A stretch of DNA of 11,472 nucleotides from Bacillota bacterium (GTDB lineage Bacteria; Bacillota; Clostridia; Tissierellales; Peptoniphilaceae). The position numbers and the translations under genes are program-made. Numbering within the stretch: the stretch's first letter is position 1; each line of letters starts with the position of its first letter. The stretch spans positions 1-11,472 of the forward strand of contig JAEXCD010000114.1 in the NCBI GenBank assembly GCA_023393715.1, read 5' to 3'. The notes beneath the pieces are model-generated. The model was given only the letters and a program-made list of their open reading frames with translations. It was not told where the DNA came from and ran no database searches. Positions 4,675-11,472 of the stretch are shown in pieces.

Positions 4675-6248
4675 TGTTTTCCTCCTTGAGCTGCCTGGTG
4701 AAGTGCTTCGTGCGAGCCGTCGTAGTCTGCGACCGCGGCGCGAACCGTTTCGCCGTCCGTGGGACAGTCGACATAGCGCCCATCGACGCGCATATTGGTT
4801 TCATCGCCCTTTCCGAGAACAAAAATCAGCGTGCGCTCTCCGGTTTTTTCGTAATGAGCGGCCGCATCCAAAAAGGCCTGATGGATGGCCTGCGGGCGAT
4901 CGGTGATTTCGGTCCACGGACAGTGATATTCATCGAGGTAGCGCGCGATTTCGGCGTTGATTTGGGAAACGGGTTCAAAATTGTTGTCATCCTGCGTCAA
5001 GTAACAGAAATCGACATGCCTTCCGGCGCTGATTCCCATTCCCTTTCTGCGGTTCTGCGCCTTATTGCCGACGGTGCTGAACACGGCGACCTGCCGGTAA
5101 TCGGGAAGCTCGTCCTTCATCGCTTCAAAAACCTTGTCGAAGCTGAGCCCGTTGTGCGCAAAGTCGACGAGGCCGATCAGCGCGCGATCCTTTGTAGGGT
5201 AAAATTCCATGCGGCCCTGAGCGACGACCTCCTTCAGCCCGCTTTCAATGGAAGCGGCGGCAGCGCCGAAGCGTTCGGCGATTGCGGTCGCCATCAGTGC
5301 GTTTTCCGCATTGAACGTTCCGTGCAGTCCGATGCGGTATGCGTGAACGCCGCTGGGCGAGTGGATGCGCAGATGCACGCCGTCGCCCTGAAACGCGATC
5401 TGATCGGCAAAGTAATCCGCGGGCTGACGGATGCTCAGCGTGGTGATTGAGTCGCAGATCTTTGCGGCGTCCAGTACACGTTCGACGTGGTCGGTATCCA
5501 GATTGATGATGGCATGAGCTGTTTTCTCAAATATTTTCAGCTTTGAGGAAAAATAATCCTCAAAATCGAGGTGCTCGACGCTTGAAATGTGGTCGGGAGA
5601 AATGTTGAGAAATCCGGCGATATCGAAATGAATGCCGTCGATCCGTTCATATTTGAGCGCCTGGGAAGAGCTTTCCATCAGCATCGTCGTCAGTCCGGCG
5701 CTGACGCAGTTTCGCAGCAGGCCGAACAGCTCAAGCGGTTCGGGCGTAGTCATCCGCGTTTTGAATGTTTCATAGCCGTCAAAGGTATCGATCGAAGAGA
5801 TGACGCCGACCGGCTTTTGCCCGCGCGCAGCAAAGTGATGGTTCAATATGGCGCGCAGAAACATCATCGTCGTCGACTTTCCCTTTGTTCCGGTCACGCT
5901 CAGAATGCGCAGCTGCTTTTGCGGCCATTCATAATAGCGCTGTGCACAGACGGACAGCGCTTTTCGCACATCGCTGACGATGAGGCCGGGAATGGGAACA
6001 TCCATGTCGCGGTCTGCAACATAGGCGACGGCGCCCTGATCGACGGCGCTTAGCAGGTAGTCGCGTTTGAAGGCGTTTCCCTTACAGAGAAACAGGGTGT
6101 TGGGGCGGATGTTCCGCGAATCGTAGCTGACAAATTCAATCGGCGGATTGGCTTCGTTCTGTACGGAAACGTCAAGCCTTTGCTCCGTCAAGTCGGCGTG
6201 GTAGTCATTTAATGAAAAGGGCGTTTGCTCAAATGGGCGAATGTGCAT
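4671..6248 (-). CDS. MurE-family UDP-MurNAc-peptide ligase, atypical specificity motif
   Basis: A 525-residue Mur ligase with the three expected domains. The N-terminal UDP-sugar domain includes YDSRNIRPNTLFLCKG (42-57). The ATPase domain has the P-loop GTKGKST (120-126), TTPEPLELF, MESSSQAL (191-198), NISPDH (215-220) and the carbamylatable Lys236 in DYFSSKLKIF. The C-terminal domain has GTFNAENALMA and GRMEFY. MurE adds the third residue, diaminopimelate or lysine, to UDP-MurNAc-Ala-Glu in the cytoplasm. Where meso-DAP enzymes have DNPR, this one has DDNN (420-423); the usual DYAHTP is DFAHNG (362-367) and GKGHE is GKGDE (479-483). The accepted amino acid is therefore unclear, and it may be a second, specialised MurE. 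An extended -10 promoter precedes it; the ribosome site is weak (CAGGT). It overlaps the glutaredoxin gene. Confidence 0.85.
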   Translation of the reverse strand: MHIRPFEQTPFSLNDYHADLTEQRLDVSVQNEANPPIEFVSYDSRNIRPNTLFLCKGNAFKRDYLLSAVDQGAVAYVADRDMDVPIPGLIVSDVRKALSVCAQRYYEWPQKQLRILSVTGTKGKSTTMMFLRAILNHHFAARGQKPVGVISSIDTFDGYETFKTRMTTPEPLELFGLLRNCVSAGLTTMLMESSSQALKYERIDGIHFDIAGFLNISPDHISSVEHLDFEDYFSSKLKIFEKTAHAIINLDTDHVERVLDAAKICDSITTLSIRQPADYFADQIAFQGDGVHLRIHSPSGVHAYRIGLHGTFNAENALMATAIAERFGAAAASIESGLKEVVAQGRMEFYPTKDRALIGLVDFAHNGLSFDKVFEAMKDELPDYRQVAVFSTVGNKAQNRRKGMGISAGRHVDFCYLTQDDNNFEPVSQINAEIARYLDEYHCPWTEITDRPQAIHQAFLDAAAHYEKTGERTLIFVLGKGDETNMRVDGRYVDCPTDGETVRAAVADYDGSHEALHQAAQGGKQ

Positions 6249-6287
6249 TGCCGGACCTGCTTTCTATGCGAAATGTTTTGCCCTTAT

Positions 6288-6296
6288 AGTATATCA
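6288..6296 (-). promoter_or_regulatory. Extended -10 promoter for the Mur ligase/glutaredoxin operon
   Basis: On the minus strand TGATATACT combines an extended TGn with a TATACT -10 hexamer. The expected start is near 6281, leaving a leader of about 33 bases. No good -35 is present, which the extended -10 can compensate for. It starts just beyond the queT stop codon, so read-through from queT is also possible. Confidence 0.5.
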
Positions 6297-6815
6297 GAAC
6301 AAAGACTCTTTGGTAGGAAGCATGAGTGGATCGGCGATGATGCTGAGAAAGGCCCTATTGGATTCCAGCGCCGAGACCAGCGGCAGGCCGATGAGGCCGA
6401 CGATGACGAGTTCGGACAGCATGATCTGCGCGGTTACCGCAGGGAAGAGGGCAAGGGGAATTTCGCCGACAAGGAGCGCCTCGCCGCTGTACAGGAAGGA
6501 AAATACGGCCGGCCAAAGTGCGGCAACCCATTTTTTTCTGGAGCGGGCTATGCACACCGCCGCAAGGAGGGTGCCGAGTGTTCCGACAAAGAGATCGAGT
6601 ATGCCGTACTTGCTGGTGAGATTTGCCAGAAAGCAGCCGAGAGAGAGCCCGACGACATTTTTTGGGTCGTAGAAAGCGCACCAATTCAAGAGCTCCGAAT
6701 AACGGAACTGAATAATCCCGTAACCGAAGGCGGCGCCGGAATACGTCAACAGGGCATAAATGGCGGCGATCATTGCCTGCCGGGCGACAAAACGAGCATT
6801 AAAACGAAAAGACAT
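6294..6815 (-). CDS. queT: QueT-family queuosine-precursor transporter (ECF S component)
   Basis: A 173-residue integral membrane protein, the usual QueT length. Hydrophobic helices lie at about 12-31, 52-68, 72-92, 98-120 and 125-150. Family sequences include GYGIIQFRYSELLNWCAF (31-48) and DPKNVVGLSLGCFLANL (50-66). QueT serves as the substrate-binding S component of an energy-coupling-factor transporter that imports precursors of queuosine, the modified base at tRNA position 34; the EcfA/EcfT components are not in this window. ATG at 6815 is chosen because AGGAGG stands seven bases upstream; the frame remains open back to 7031, but that part is the regulatory leader. A preQ1-I riboswitch in that leader independently supports the role. 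The recognised motifs and the riboswitch make the assignment strong. Confidence 0.93.
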   Translation of the reverse strand: MSFRFNARFVARQAMIAAIYALLTYSGAAFGYGIIQFRYSELLNWCAFYDPKNVVGLSLGCFLANLTSKYGILDLFVGTLGTLLAAVCIARSRKKWVAALWPAVFSFLYSGEALLVGEIPLALFPAVTAQIMLSELVIVGLIGLPLVSALESNRAFLSIIADPLMLPTKESLF

Positions 6816-6817
6816 GT

Positions 6818-6845
6818 GAAACCTCCTGAAAATATGGAGTGTTTC
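6818..6845 (-). promoter_or_regulatory. Hairpin sequestering the queT ribosome binding site
   Basis: In the transcript GAAAC-A-CTCC (6845-6836) can pair with GGAG-GTTTC (6826-6818): nine base pairs, one bulged A and a nine-base loop. The right arm contains the Shine-Dalgarno AGGAGG core. It lies after the leader terminator and could add translational control to transcriptional control. Pairing is seen in sequence; function is inferred. Confidence 0.5.
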
Positions 6846-6863
6846 GGCAAACCAAAGCGAACC

Positions 6864-6890
6864 AAAAAAAAGCGACGTCCAAAGGACGTC
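6864..6890 (-). terminator. Intrinsic terminator in the queT leader (riboswitch expression platform)
   Basis: On the minus strand GACGTCC (6890-6884) and GGACGTC (6880-6874) form a 7-bp stem around TTT, followed by GC and eight T's (6871-6864). It sits seven bases beyond the preQ1 aptamer. The aptamer 3' strand CAAGGA can alternatively pair with TCCTTTG inside this hairpin with one bulge. Ligand binding would occupy CAAGG and leave the terminator free to form, turning queT off. Confidence 0.88.
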
Positions 6891-6897
6891 AAAACAT

Positions 6898-6930
6898 CCT
6901 TGATTTTTAAAGTGGGTGCCAAGAAACACT
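6898..6930 (-). ncRNA. preQ1-I riboswitch aptamer
   Basis: The 33-nt element matches the small preQ1-I class, about 34 nt. In transcript sense, stem P1 is AGTG (6930-6927) with CACT (6914-6911). The 12-base loop reads TTTCTTGGCACC. An A-rich tail then ends in CAAGG, where CAAG can pair with CTTG in the loop to form the H-type pseudoknot. The loop and tail resemble the Bacillus queC aptamer. It binds 7-aminomethyl-7-deazaguanine or a related precursor and regulates queT immediately downstream. Its 5' edge lies two bases from the transcription start predicted by the promoter. Confidence 0.85.
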
Positions 6931-6938
6931 GTTCGTTC

Positions 6939-6967
6939 ATTGTAGCGCAGTCGGGCGCGGGATGCAA
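6939..6967 (-). promoter_or_regulatory. Sigma-A-type promoter of queT
   Basis: TTGCAT (-35, 6962-6967) and TACAAT (-10, 6939-6944) on the minus strand are separated by 17 bases. The start is expected near 6932, directly ahead of the preQ1 aptamer. Confidence 0.75.
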
Positions 6968-6972
6968 GCTGT

Positions 6973-6994
6973 CCCGAAACGGGCGATTTTCGGG
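6973..6994. repeat. Inverted repeat between divergent queT and glucokinase promoters
   Basis: CCCGAAA (6973-6979) is perfectly complementary to TTTCGGG (6988-6994) around eight bases. It overlaps the -35 region of the rightward glucokinase promoter and lies just upstream of the queT -35 box, where a repressor operator would fit. No regulator is encoded nearby. Confidence 0.45.
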
Positions 6995-7005
6995 AGGGGG
7001 AAATG

Positions 7006-7014
7006 TGGTAAAAT
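7006..7014 (+). promoter_or_regulatory. Extended -10 promoter for the ROK glucokinase gene
   Basis: TGGTAAAAT is an extended -10 with a TAAAAT hexamer. A start near 7021 would leave a leader of about 56 bases. No good -35 box is visible. Confidence 0.5.
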
Positions 7015-7076
7015 AAAAAAAACGGCAACAATAAACAGCCGGAACGGCAAAAACAGACGTTGTTAGGAGGAGTGCG

Positions 7077-8024
7077 ATGAAATATGCGGCAGGAGTTGAC
7101 GTCGGCGGTATGTCCGTGAAGTTTGGTTTTTTTGATGAAGGCGGAACGCTGCTGGCGAAGAGCGCCGTTCCGACCAAAGTCGAAGAGGGGACAGTGTATT
7201 TACTGGATTCGATTGCGCAGCAAATCAAAAAAATGGCGCAGGAGCTGGATATTGCCCTTTCTGACATCGTGGGCGTGGGCGTGGGCGTTCCTGGGATGGT
7301 CCTCGAGCAAAACTTTGTCGTACATTGTGTAAATGTTCCCTTTCACGCAACCTGCGTCGGCAGCGAACTGAACGAGCGATTACAGGTGCCTGTTTTTGTG
7401 GCAAACGATGCGAATCTGGCGGCGCTTGGGGAGCTGTGGCGCGGCAGCGGACGAGGCGTCAGGGATCTCGTGCTGTATACGCTGGGTACGGGCGTGGGCG
7501 GCGGCATCGTTATCGATGGGAAGATCGTTTCGGGATGCCATGGCGCAGGCGGAGAAATCGGGCATATGCCGGTTCTGGAAACGCCGAGGGAACGGCACTG
7601 CGGCTGCGGCGGTACGAGATGCCTGGAGCTTGTCGCATCGGCCACGGGTATTGTTGCGGAGACCGTGAAATATTTGGCGGAACACGAAGAGCCTTCTTCT
7701 CTGCGCTCAGTGCCGCCCGAAGCGCTTGAGGCAAAGGATGTCTTTGATGCTGCAGAGGCGGGCGATGAGGTGGCGAAGACGATGATCGACCAGCTTGGAC
7801 GGCATTTGGGGCGCGCTACGGCAATTATCGCGTCGGTGCTCAACCCGCAGCGCTTTGTTATCGGCGGCGGCGTTTCACACGCAGGAGAGCTTTTGCTGGA
7901 GCCGGTTCGGCATTATTTTAAGGAATATGCGTTCCTCTCGACGGCGCAGACGGAGATTTGTCAGGCGATGCTGGGCAACGACGCCGGGATCTACGGTGCG
8001 GCGAAATTAGCCTGGAACGAGTGA
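7077..8024 (+). CDS. ROK-family glucokinase
   Basis: A 315-residue cytoplasmic sugar kinase of normal length for the family. It most likely phosphorylates glucose to glucose-6-phosphate with ATP, feeding glycolysis. The N-terminal phosphate-binding loop is GVDVGGMSVKFGFF (6-19). The sugar site has VANDANLAALGE (108-119) with catalytic Asp111. A second glycine-rich motif, TLGTGVGGGIVIDG, lies at 135-148. The ROK zinc site is GEIGHM (Glu160, His163) and CGCGGTRCLE (Cys175, Cys177, Cys182, Glu184). FVIGGGVSHAGELLLEPV marks the C-terminal nucleotide-binding region. The absence of an N-terminal DNA-binding domain argues for a kinase and against a NagC-type repressor. The start is supported by AGGAGG seven bases upstream. 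The neighbouring addB gene begins 49 bases after the stop with no terminator between, so the two may be cotranscribed. Other hexose substrates cannot be excluded. Confidence 0.92.
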   Translation: MKYAAGVDVGGMSVKFGFFDEGGTLLAKSAVPTKVEEGTVYLLDSIAQQIKKMAQELDIALSDIVGVGVGVPGMVLEQNFVVHCVNVPFHATCVGSELNERLQVPVFVANDANLAALGELWRGSGRGVRDLVLYTLGTGVGGGIVIDGKIVSGCHGAGGEIGHMPVLETPRERHCGCGGTRCLELVASATGIVAETVKYLAEHEEPSSLRSVPPEALEAKDVFDAAEAGDEVAKTMIDQLGRHLGRATAIIASVLNPQRFVIGGGVSHAGELLLEPVRHYFKEYAFLSTAQTEICQAMLGNDAGIYGAAKLAWNE

Positions 8025-8073
8025 TTATCGAAGCGCGCATGGCGCGGATTGAGCGCCGGAAAAGGAGTGATCT

Positions 8074-11000
8074 ATGCTTAGGATTCATGCCTCCCGTTAC
8101 CCGGATCAGGCAACAACGTCTTTAATCCGATCCATGTCGGCTTCTGCTGCAAAGGGACGGCGATGCTATTTCGTCGTCCCTTCCCAATTTACCGTCGAAG
8201 CAGAGCAGATTCTGTTTGATGCGCTCGAACGGGATACGCTGCTGCAAATTCAGGTGAAGACGTTTCGTTCGCTGGAGCGCGAACTGCTGGAGGCGGGAAA
8301 GGGATTAAAGCATCCGCAGCTGACGGATTCGGGGCGTGTGATGCTGCTTCGCCTGCTGGCAGAGGAGTTGGGCGAAACGTGGCGCTGTTTTTCACGGGGC
8401 GTGCGGGGAAGCGGCTTTTTTGAACGGTTAGCGGAGGAGCTGCGCGAATTCAAGGAATATGGCATTCATCCGCAGATGCTGTCAGAGCTTTCGCAGGCGG
8501 AGAATCTTTCGCAGAGTACGGCGGGCAAGCTGGCCGAATTGGCCGAAATTTATGCTGCATATGAAAAGCGTCTTTCGGATCGCTACCTCGACGGAGACGA
8601 TCGCTTAAAGATGGCTTTTTCTCAGCTGCACAGTCTGCCGGTGCTGGACGGGATCGATTTCTTTTTTGACGGCTTTCATTCGATGTCGCAGCTGGAGCTG
8701 GATGGTGTGTCGGCATTGCTTAAGCGGGGATTGACGTGTCATTTTGCCCTGACGTGCGATCCGAGGCTGGTACGGGAGACGCTCAGGCCTGACGCGTCTT
8801 TGGAACGTGCGGAGCGGCAGCGGCAAAGCGATGCTGCGGTGGAGGACGCCGAGGTGTTTTCGATCGCGGAACACTTCCTGACAAAGCTTGCTGAAGCGGC
8901 CGATGGATGTGTGGAACAGGAGGACACGAGCAGTGCCGGCGGGCAACCTAAGGAGATTTTTGCCCACGCGGCTGCACAGGTTTTCTCATATCGCGTAAAG
9001 GCCAAAACATTTTTGGAATGCCCCGTCAGCATCTATTCCTATCGCAGCACGGAGGCGGAGATTGACGCAGCGATCATCGAGATTCGCCGGCTGGTATCGG
9101 AGAAGCGCTGCCGATATCGGGATATTCAGATCGTTCTTTCCGATACGGCGGAATACGCCGGGCTGTTAAAGCGAAAGCTGGCATGGGAGAACATTCCGTT
9201 TTTCTTCGACGAACGGCGCTCAATTGACGTCTTCCCGCTGATTCAGTTTCTGAAATCGGCGCTGAATATCGCGCGGAGGAATTACCGCCGCCCGGACGTG
9301 CTCAATTTTGCCAAGTCGGGACTGTGCGGCATCGGCGACGATGCGCTGGGTGTATATCAGAATTTCCTGAAACGGCGAAAAATTGATCGTGGAATGTTTG
9401 AACAGCCGCATTATTTCGAGACAGATGAGACGTATTTGGCAAACCATCCGCGCCGGAAGGAGGGGCTGCAGGAGGAGTATTCGGTGGCGCGCGCGGTCAA
9501 TGATCAGGTGCTGTCGCTTATTCGGGATTTTGTACACATGGCGCAGGGCAATCGACGCATTGCCGATTTTGCCGAAGGCGTTTACCTGCTTCTGACGCAG
9601 GAGCCGGTAACGGCGGCATTGGATGCGTTTGAAACGCAGCTGCGCGATGCCGGGGAAGAGGCGAATTTTGAAGCGCAGCATCAGATTTGGGATCAGGTGA
9701 TGGCTCTTCTGGATCAGCTGGCAGACATCGGCGGCGATTCAGTCGTTTCCTTTGATGTGTTTTGCGCTGTGCTCGAGGAAGGAATGAAGGGGCTGTCGGT
9801 AGGCATTATTCCACCTTATCGGGATGGCGTTTTTATCAATCCGCTGATCCGTTCGAGAGCGCGCACCAGAAAACAGGTCTTTATCCTCGGAATGAATGAC
9901 CTCTATTTGCCGCAAGTCTCGAAAAGCACGACGCTGCTTTCCGAGGAGGAGCAGCAGCTTTTGCGCGAAAAGGGATATTATCTTCCTTCGATGCGCTCCT
10001 TTGCCTCCGAGGAGGAGGCGCTGAGCTTTTACGTTCTGCTGCACCGCGTGGGAGAGCACCTGCGGTTGAGCTTTTCGATTCAGAACAGCTCGGGAGAGGG
10101 GATGCTGGCAAGCTATTGGCTGCTTCAGCTTAAGCAGTCGATATCGGGATTGGCCATCCAGTCGGTCAGCAGGTTTTCGCTGTCCGAGCAGCTGCGCTCC
10201 AGAAGCATGCTCAGTCTTTCGCTGCCGGAAATCATGCGGGACGGCTCCGCTTCGTCCGTAAAAAAGCGCGCAGCGCAGGCCATTATGGAGGAGATGAAAA
10301 AGAACGAGGAGTTAAAGCCGCTGTATCAGGCGCTTTGCGCGGCGCTTCAATACCGAAACAAGCGCAATGCGTTGAGTGCGGAGACGGCGCTGCATCTGTA
10401 CGGGGAACGCGACAGCATCAGCGTGTCTCAAATCGAAACGTATGCAAAGTGCCCGTATCGCTATTTCCTCGATTACGGGCTTCGTCCGGAGGTGCCTCGT
10501 GAACTGGATGTAAGTCCGGCCGACGTGGGCGTCGCGGTACACGGAGCTATCGATCGCTGGACGGCAATGCTGGCTGAAGACCCGGAAAAATTTCGAAAAA
10601 AAACGGAAGAGGAAGCCCTGGGCTTTGCGAAAGAGGCATTTCATGAGGAAGCTGCTGAGGTGATGGATGCACGGCAAAAGGAGCACCCCAAAAACGCCTA
10701 TATTCTCGCATTGACCGAAAAGACAATTTGCGAGGCGCACCGCCGCCTATGGCATCAGATTCAGCAGAGTAAGATCGGGAAAATTTATCACGAGGAGCGA
10801 TTTGGACGGCGAGCGGCCTTTGCGCCGATCGTAATCGAGACGCAAGGGCGCAGCCTGTATATCGAGGGGCGTATGGATCGTGTCGATGAGCTGTCCGAGC
10901 GGGAGGAGGGGGTCACCTATCTGCAGGTGATCGATTATAAAACGGGTCAGAGGAGCTTTCAGCTCAGCCGCGTTTTGGGAGGACTGGATTTGCAGCTGAC

Positions 11001-11472
11001 CCTGTACCTGGCTGCGGCAACGCAGCAATCCGACCGCGTTCGGCCATTAGGCTGTTTCTATTTGCCGATTACTCCGGCGCCTCAGCTCGAGGAGGGCTCC
11101 GATGATGAGCTGAGGGAGCTATTGACGGCTAAGGGATTGCTGGATGGCGTTCTGGTCTGCGATGAGAAGGCGCTTCGCGGGATGGATGAAAGCTTTGCGA
11201 TGGACGATGCAAAGGAGATTGCTTCCAACACGGTATATAAGCTGTCCGGCCGGAAGCGGAGCTGGGAGGAAAAAGACAATGTGCTGACGCCTGAGGAGCT
11301 GCGGCGCCTGCTGGAGGAATCCATGAGCGTTGCGCGTGCGCTGTTGACGGAGCTCGATCGGGGCGTGATCGACGTCGCGCCGTATTATCTCAGGGATGGC
11401 GCCGGCGTGCGCTACGGCTGTGAATATTGCGGCTACAGCTCGGTGTGCCGATTCGACCGGGAGGAGCAGTTT
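8074..11472 (+). CDS. addB: AddB subunit of the AddAB helicase-nuclease, 3'-truncated by window edge
   Basis: The frame stays open for 1133 codons to the right edge. AddB with AddA processes DNA double-strand breaks to 3' single strands for RecA. ATG at 8074 follows AAGGAG and an in-frame TGA at 8068. The N-terminal region contains CYFVVPSQFTVEAEQILF and TFRSLERELL; GMNDLYLP (606-613) is a helicase-like motif. The nuclease domain has SVSQIETYAKCPYRYF, VGVAVHGAIDRW (His823), EGRMDRVDE (Asp935) and VIDYKTG (Asp954, Lys956). Cys793, Cys1116, Cys1119 and Cys1125 reproduce the C...C-x2-C-x5-C iron-sulfur staple of Bacillus AddB. The nuclease therefore looks intact. Where Bacillus AddB has a Walker A motif, residues 4-14 read IHASRYPDQAT, with no GKT, as in RexB-type subunits. 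By comparison with Bacillus AddB (about 1166 residues), roughly 30 residues are missing; addA would be expected next. Confidence 0.94.
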   Translation, partial: MLRIHASRYPDQATTSLIRSMSASAAKGRRCYFVVPSQFTVEAEQILFDALERDTLLQIQVKTFRSLERELLEAGKGLKHPQLTDSGRVMLLRLLAEELGETWRCFSRGVRGSGFFERLAEELREFKEYGIHPQMLSELSQAENLSQSTAGKLAELAEIYAAYEKRLSDRYLDGDDRLKMAFSQLHSLPVLDGIDFFFDGFHSMSQLELDGVSALLKRGLTCHFALTCDPRLVRETLRPDASLERAERQRQSDAAVEDAEVFSIAEHFLTKLAEAADGCVEQEDTSSAGGQPKEIFAHAAAQVFSYRVKAKTFLECPVSIYSYRSTEAEIDAAIIEIRRLVSEKRCRYRDIQIVLSDTAEYAGLLKRKLAWENIPFFFDERRSIDVFPLIQFLKSALNIARRNYRRPDVLNFAKSGLCGIGDDALGVYQNFLKRRKIDRGMFEQPHYFETDETYLANHPRRKEGLQEEYSVARAVNDQVLSLIRDFVHMAQGNRRIADFAEGVYLLLTQEPVTAALDAFETQLRDAGEEANFEAQHQIWDQVMALLDQLADIGGDSVVSFDVFCAVLEEGMKGLSVGIIPPYRDGVFINPLIRSRARTRKQVFILGMNDLYLPQVSKSTTLLSEEEQQLLREKGYYLPSMRSFASEEEALSFYVLLHRVGEHLRLSFSIQNSSGEGMLASYWLLQLKQSISGLAIQSVSRFSLSEQLRSRSMLSLSLPEIMRDGSASSVKKRAAQAIMEEMKKNEELKPLYQALCAALQYRNKRNALSAETALHLYGERDSISVSQIETYAKCPYRYFLDYGLRPEVPRELDVSPADVGVAVHGAIDRWTAMLAEDPEKFRKKTEEEALGFAKEAFHEEAAEVMDARQKEHPKNAYILALTEKTICEAHRRLWHQIQQSKIGKIYHEERFGRRAAFAPIVIETQGRSLYIEGRMDRVDELSEREEGVTYLQVIDYKTGQRSFQLSRVLGGLDLQLTLYLAAATQQSDRVRPLGCFYLPITPAPQLEEGSDDELRELLTAKGLLDGVLVCDEKALRGMDESFAMDDAKEIASNTVYKLSGRKRSWEEKDNVLTPEELRRLLEESMSVARALLTELDRGVIDVAPYYLRDGAGVRYGCEYCGYSSVCRFDREEQF

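Noticed and set aside
4674..5450. Open frame of 258 codons on the plus strand
   Set aside because: It is the mirror of the Mur ligase gene, whose motifs are unmistakable; the product shows no family resemblance.
6225..7016. Open frame of 263 codons on the plus strand
   Set aside because: It crosses the Mur ligase start, queT antisense, a terminator and a riboswitch, and the product is a charged, low-complexity sequence.
6816..7031. N-terminal extension of queT to an ATG at 7031
   Set aside because: The extension would translate the promoter, riboswitch and terminator. The ATG at 6815 has AGGAGG seven bases upstream and gives the normal family length.

Overview
The window looks like chromosomal DNA of a Gram-positive, probably anaerobic member of the Bacillota (Clostridia or a related class). 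The evidence is strong AGGAGG-type ribosome sites, a barnase/barstar pair, a preQ1-I riboswitch ahead of queT, a ROK glucokinase and an AddB-type (not RecB-type) recombination subunit. Base composition is moderate to slightly GC-rich. I cannot name a genus from the sequence alone. I see no transposase, phage gene, CRISPR array or conventional tRNA.

Layout. (1) 2-685 (+): the 3' part of a CofE/F420-0:glutamate ligase-family gene, closed by a bidirectional terminator. (2) 746-1602 (-): an operon of a barnase-like lipoprotein ribonuclease and its barstar-like inhibitor, overlapping by ATGA. (3) 1630-1757: two hairpins with no gene. (4) 1761-2112 (-): a complete tmRNA gene (ssrA) with a clear promoter. 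(5) 2332-4294 (+): a two-gene operon of a double zinc-ribbon membrane protein and a TPM-domain membrane protein, closed by a hairpin shared with the convergent genes. (6) 4378-6248 (-): a MurE-family ligase overlapping by ATGA with a small CPYC glutaredoxin. (7) 6294-6967 (-): queT, preceded by a promoter, a preQ1-I aptamer, an intrinsic terminator and a hairpin over the ribosome binding site. (8) 7077-8024 (+): a ROK-family glucokinase. (9) 8074-11472 (+): addB, which runs off the right edge with only the last few dozen codons missing.

How the parts work together. Most units are ordinary housekeeping genes. The points that deserve attention are the membrane-anchored barnase next to ssrA, the two-layer control in the queT leader, a MurE homologue that lacks the DNPR specificity motif and is coupled to a glutaredoxin, an AddB without a Walker A motif, and a tmRNA tag ending in AYAA. 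I found no convincing wholly new multi-gene system. The closest candidate is the ssrA/barnase/barstar neighbourhood, where a message-cutting RNase, its inhibitor and the ribosome-rescue RNA sit side by side on one strand.
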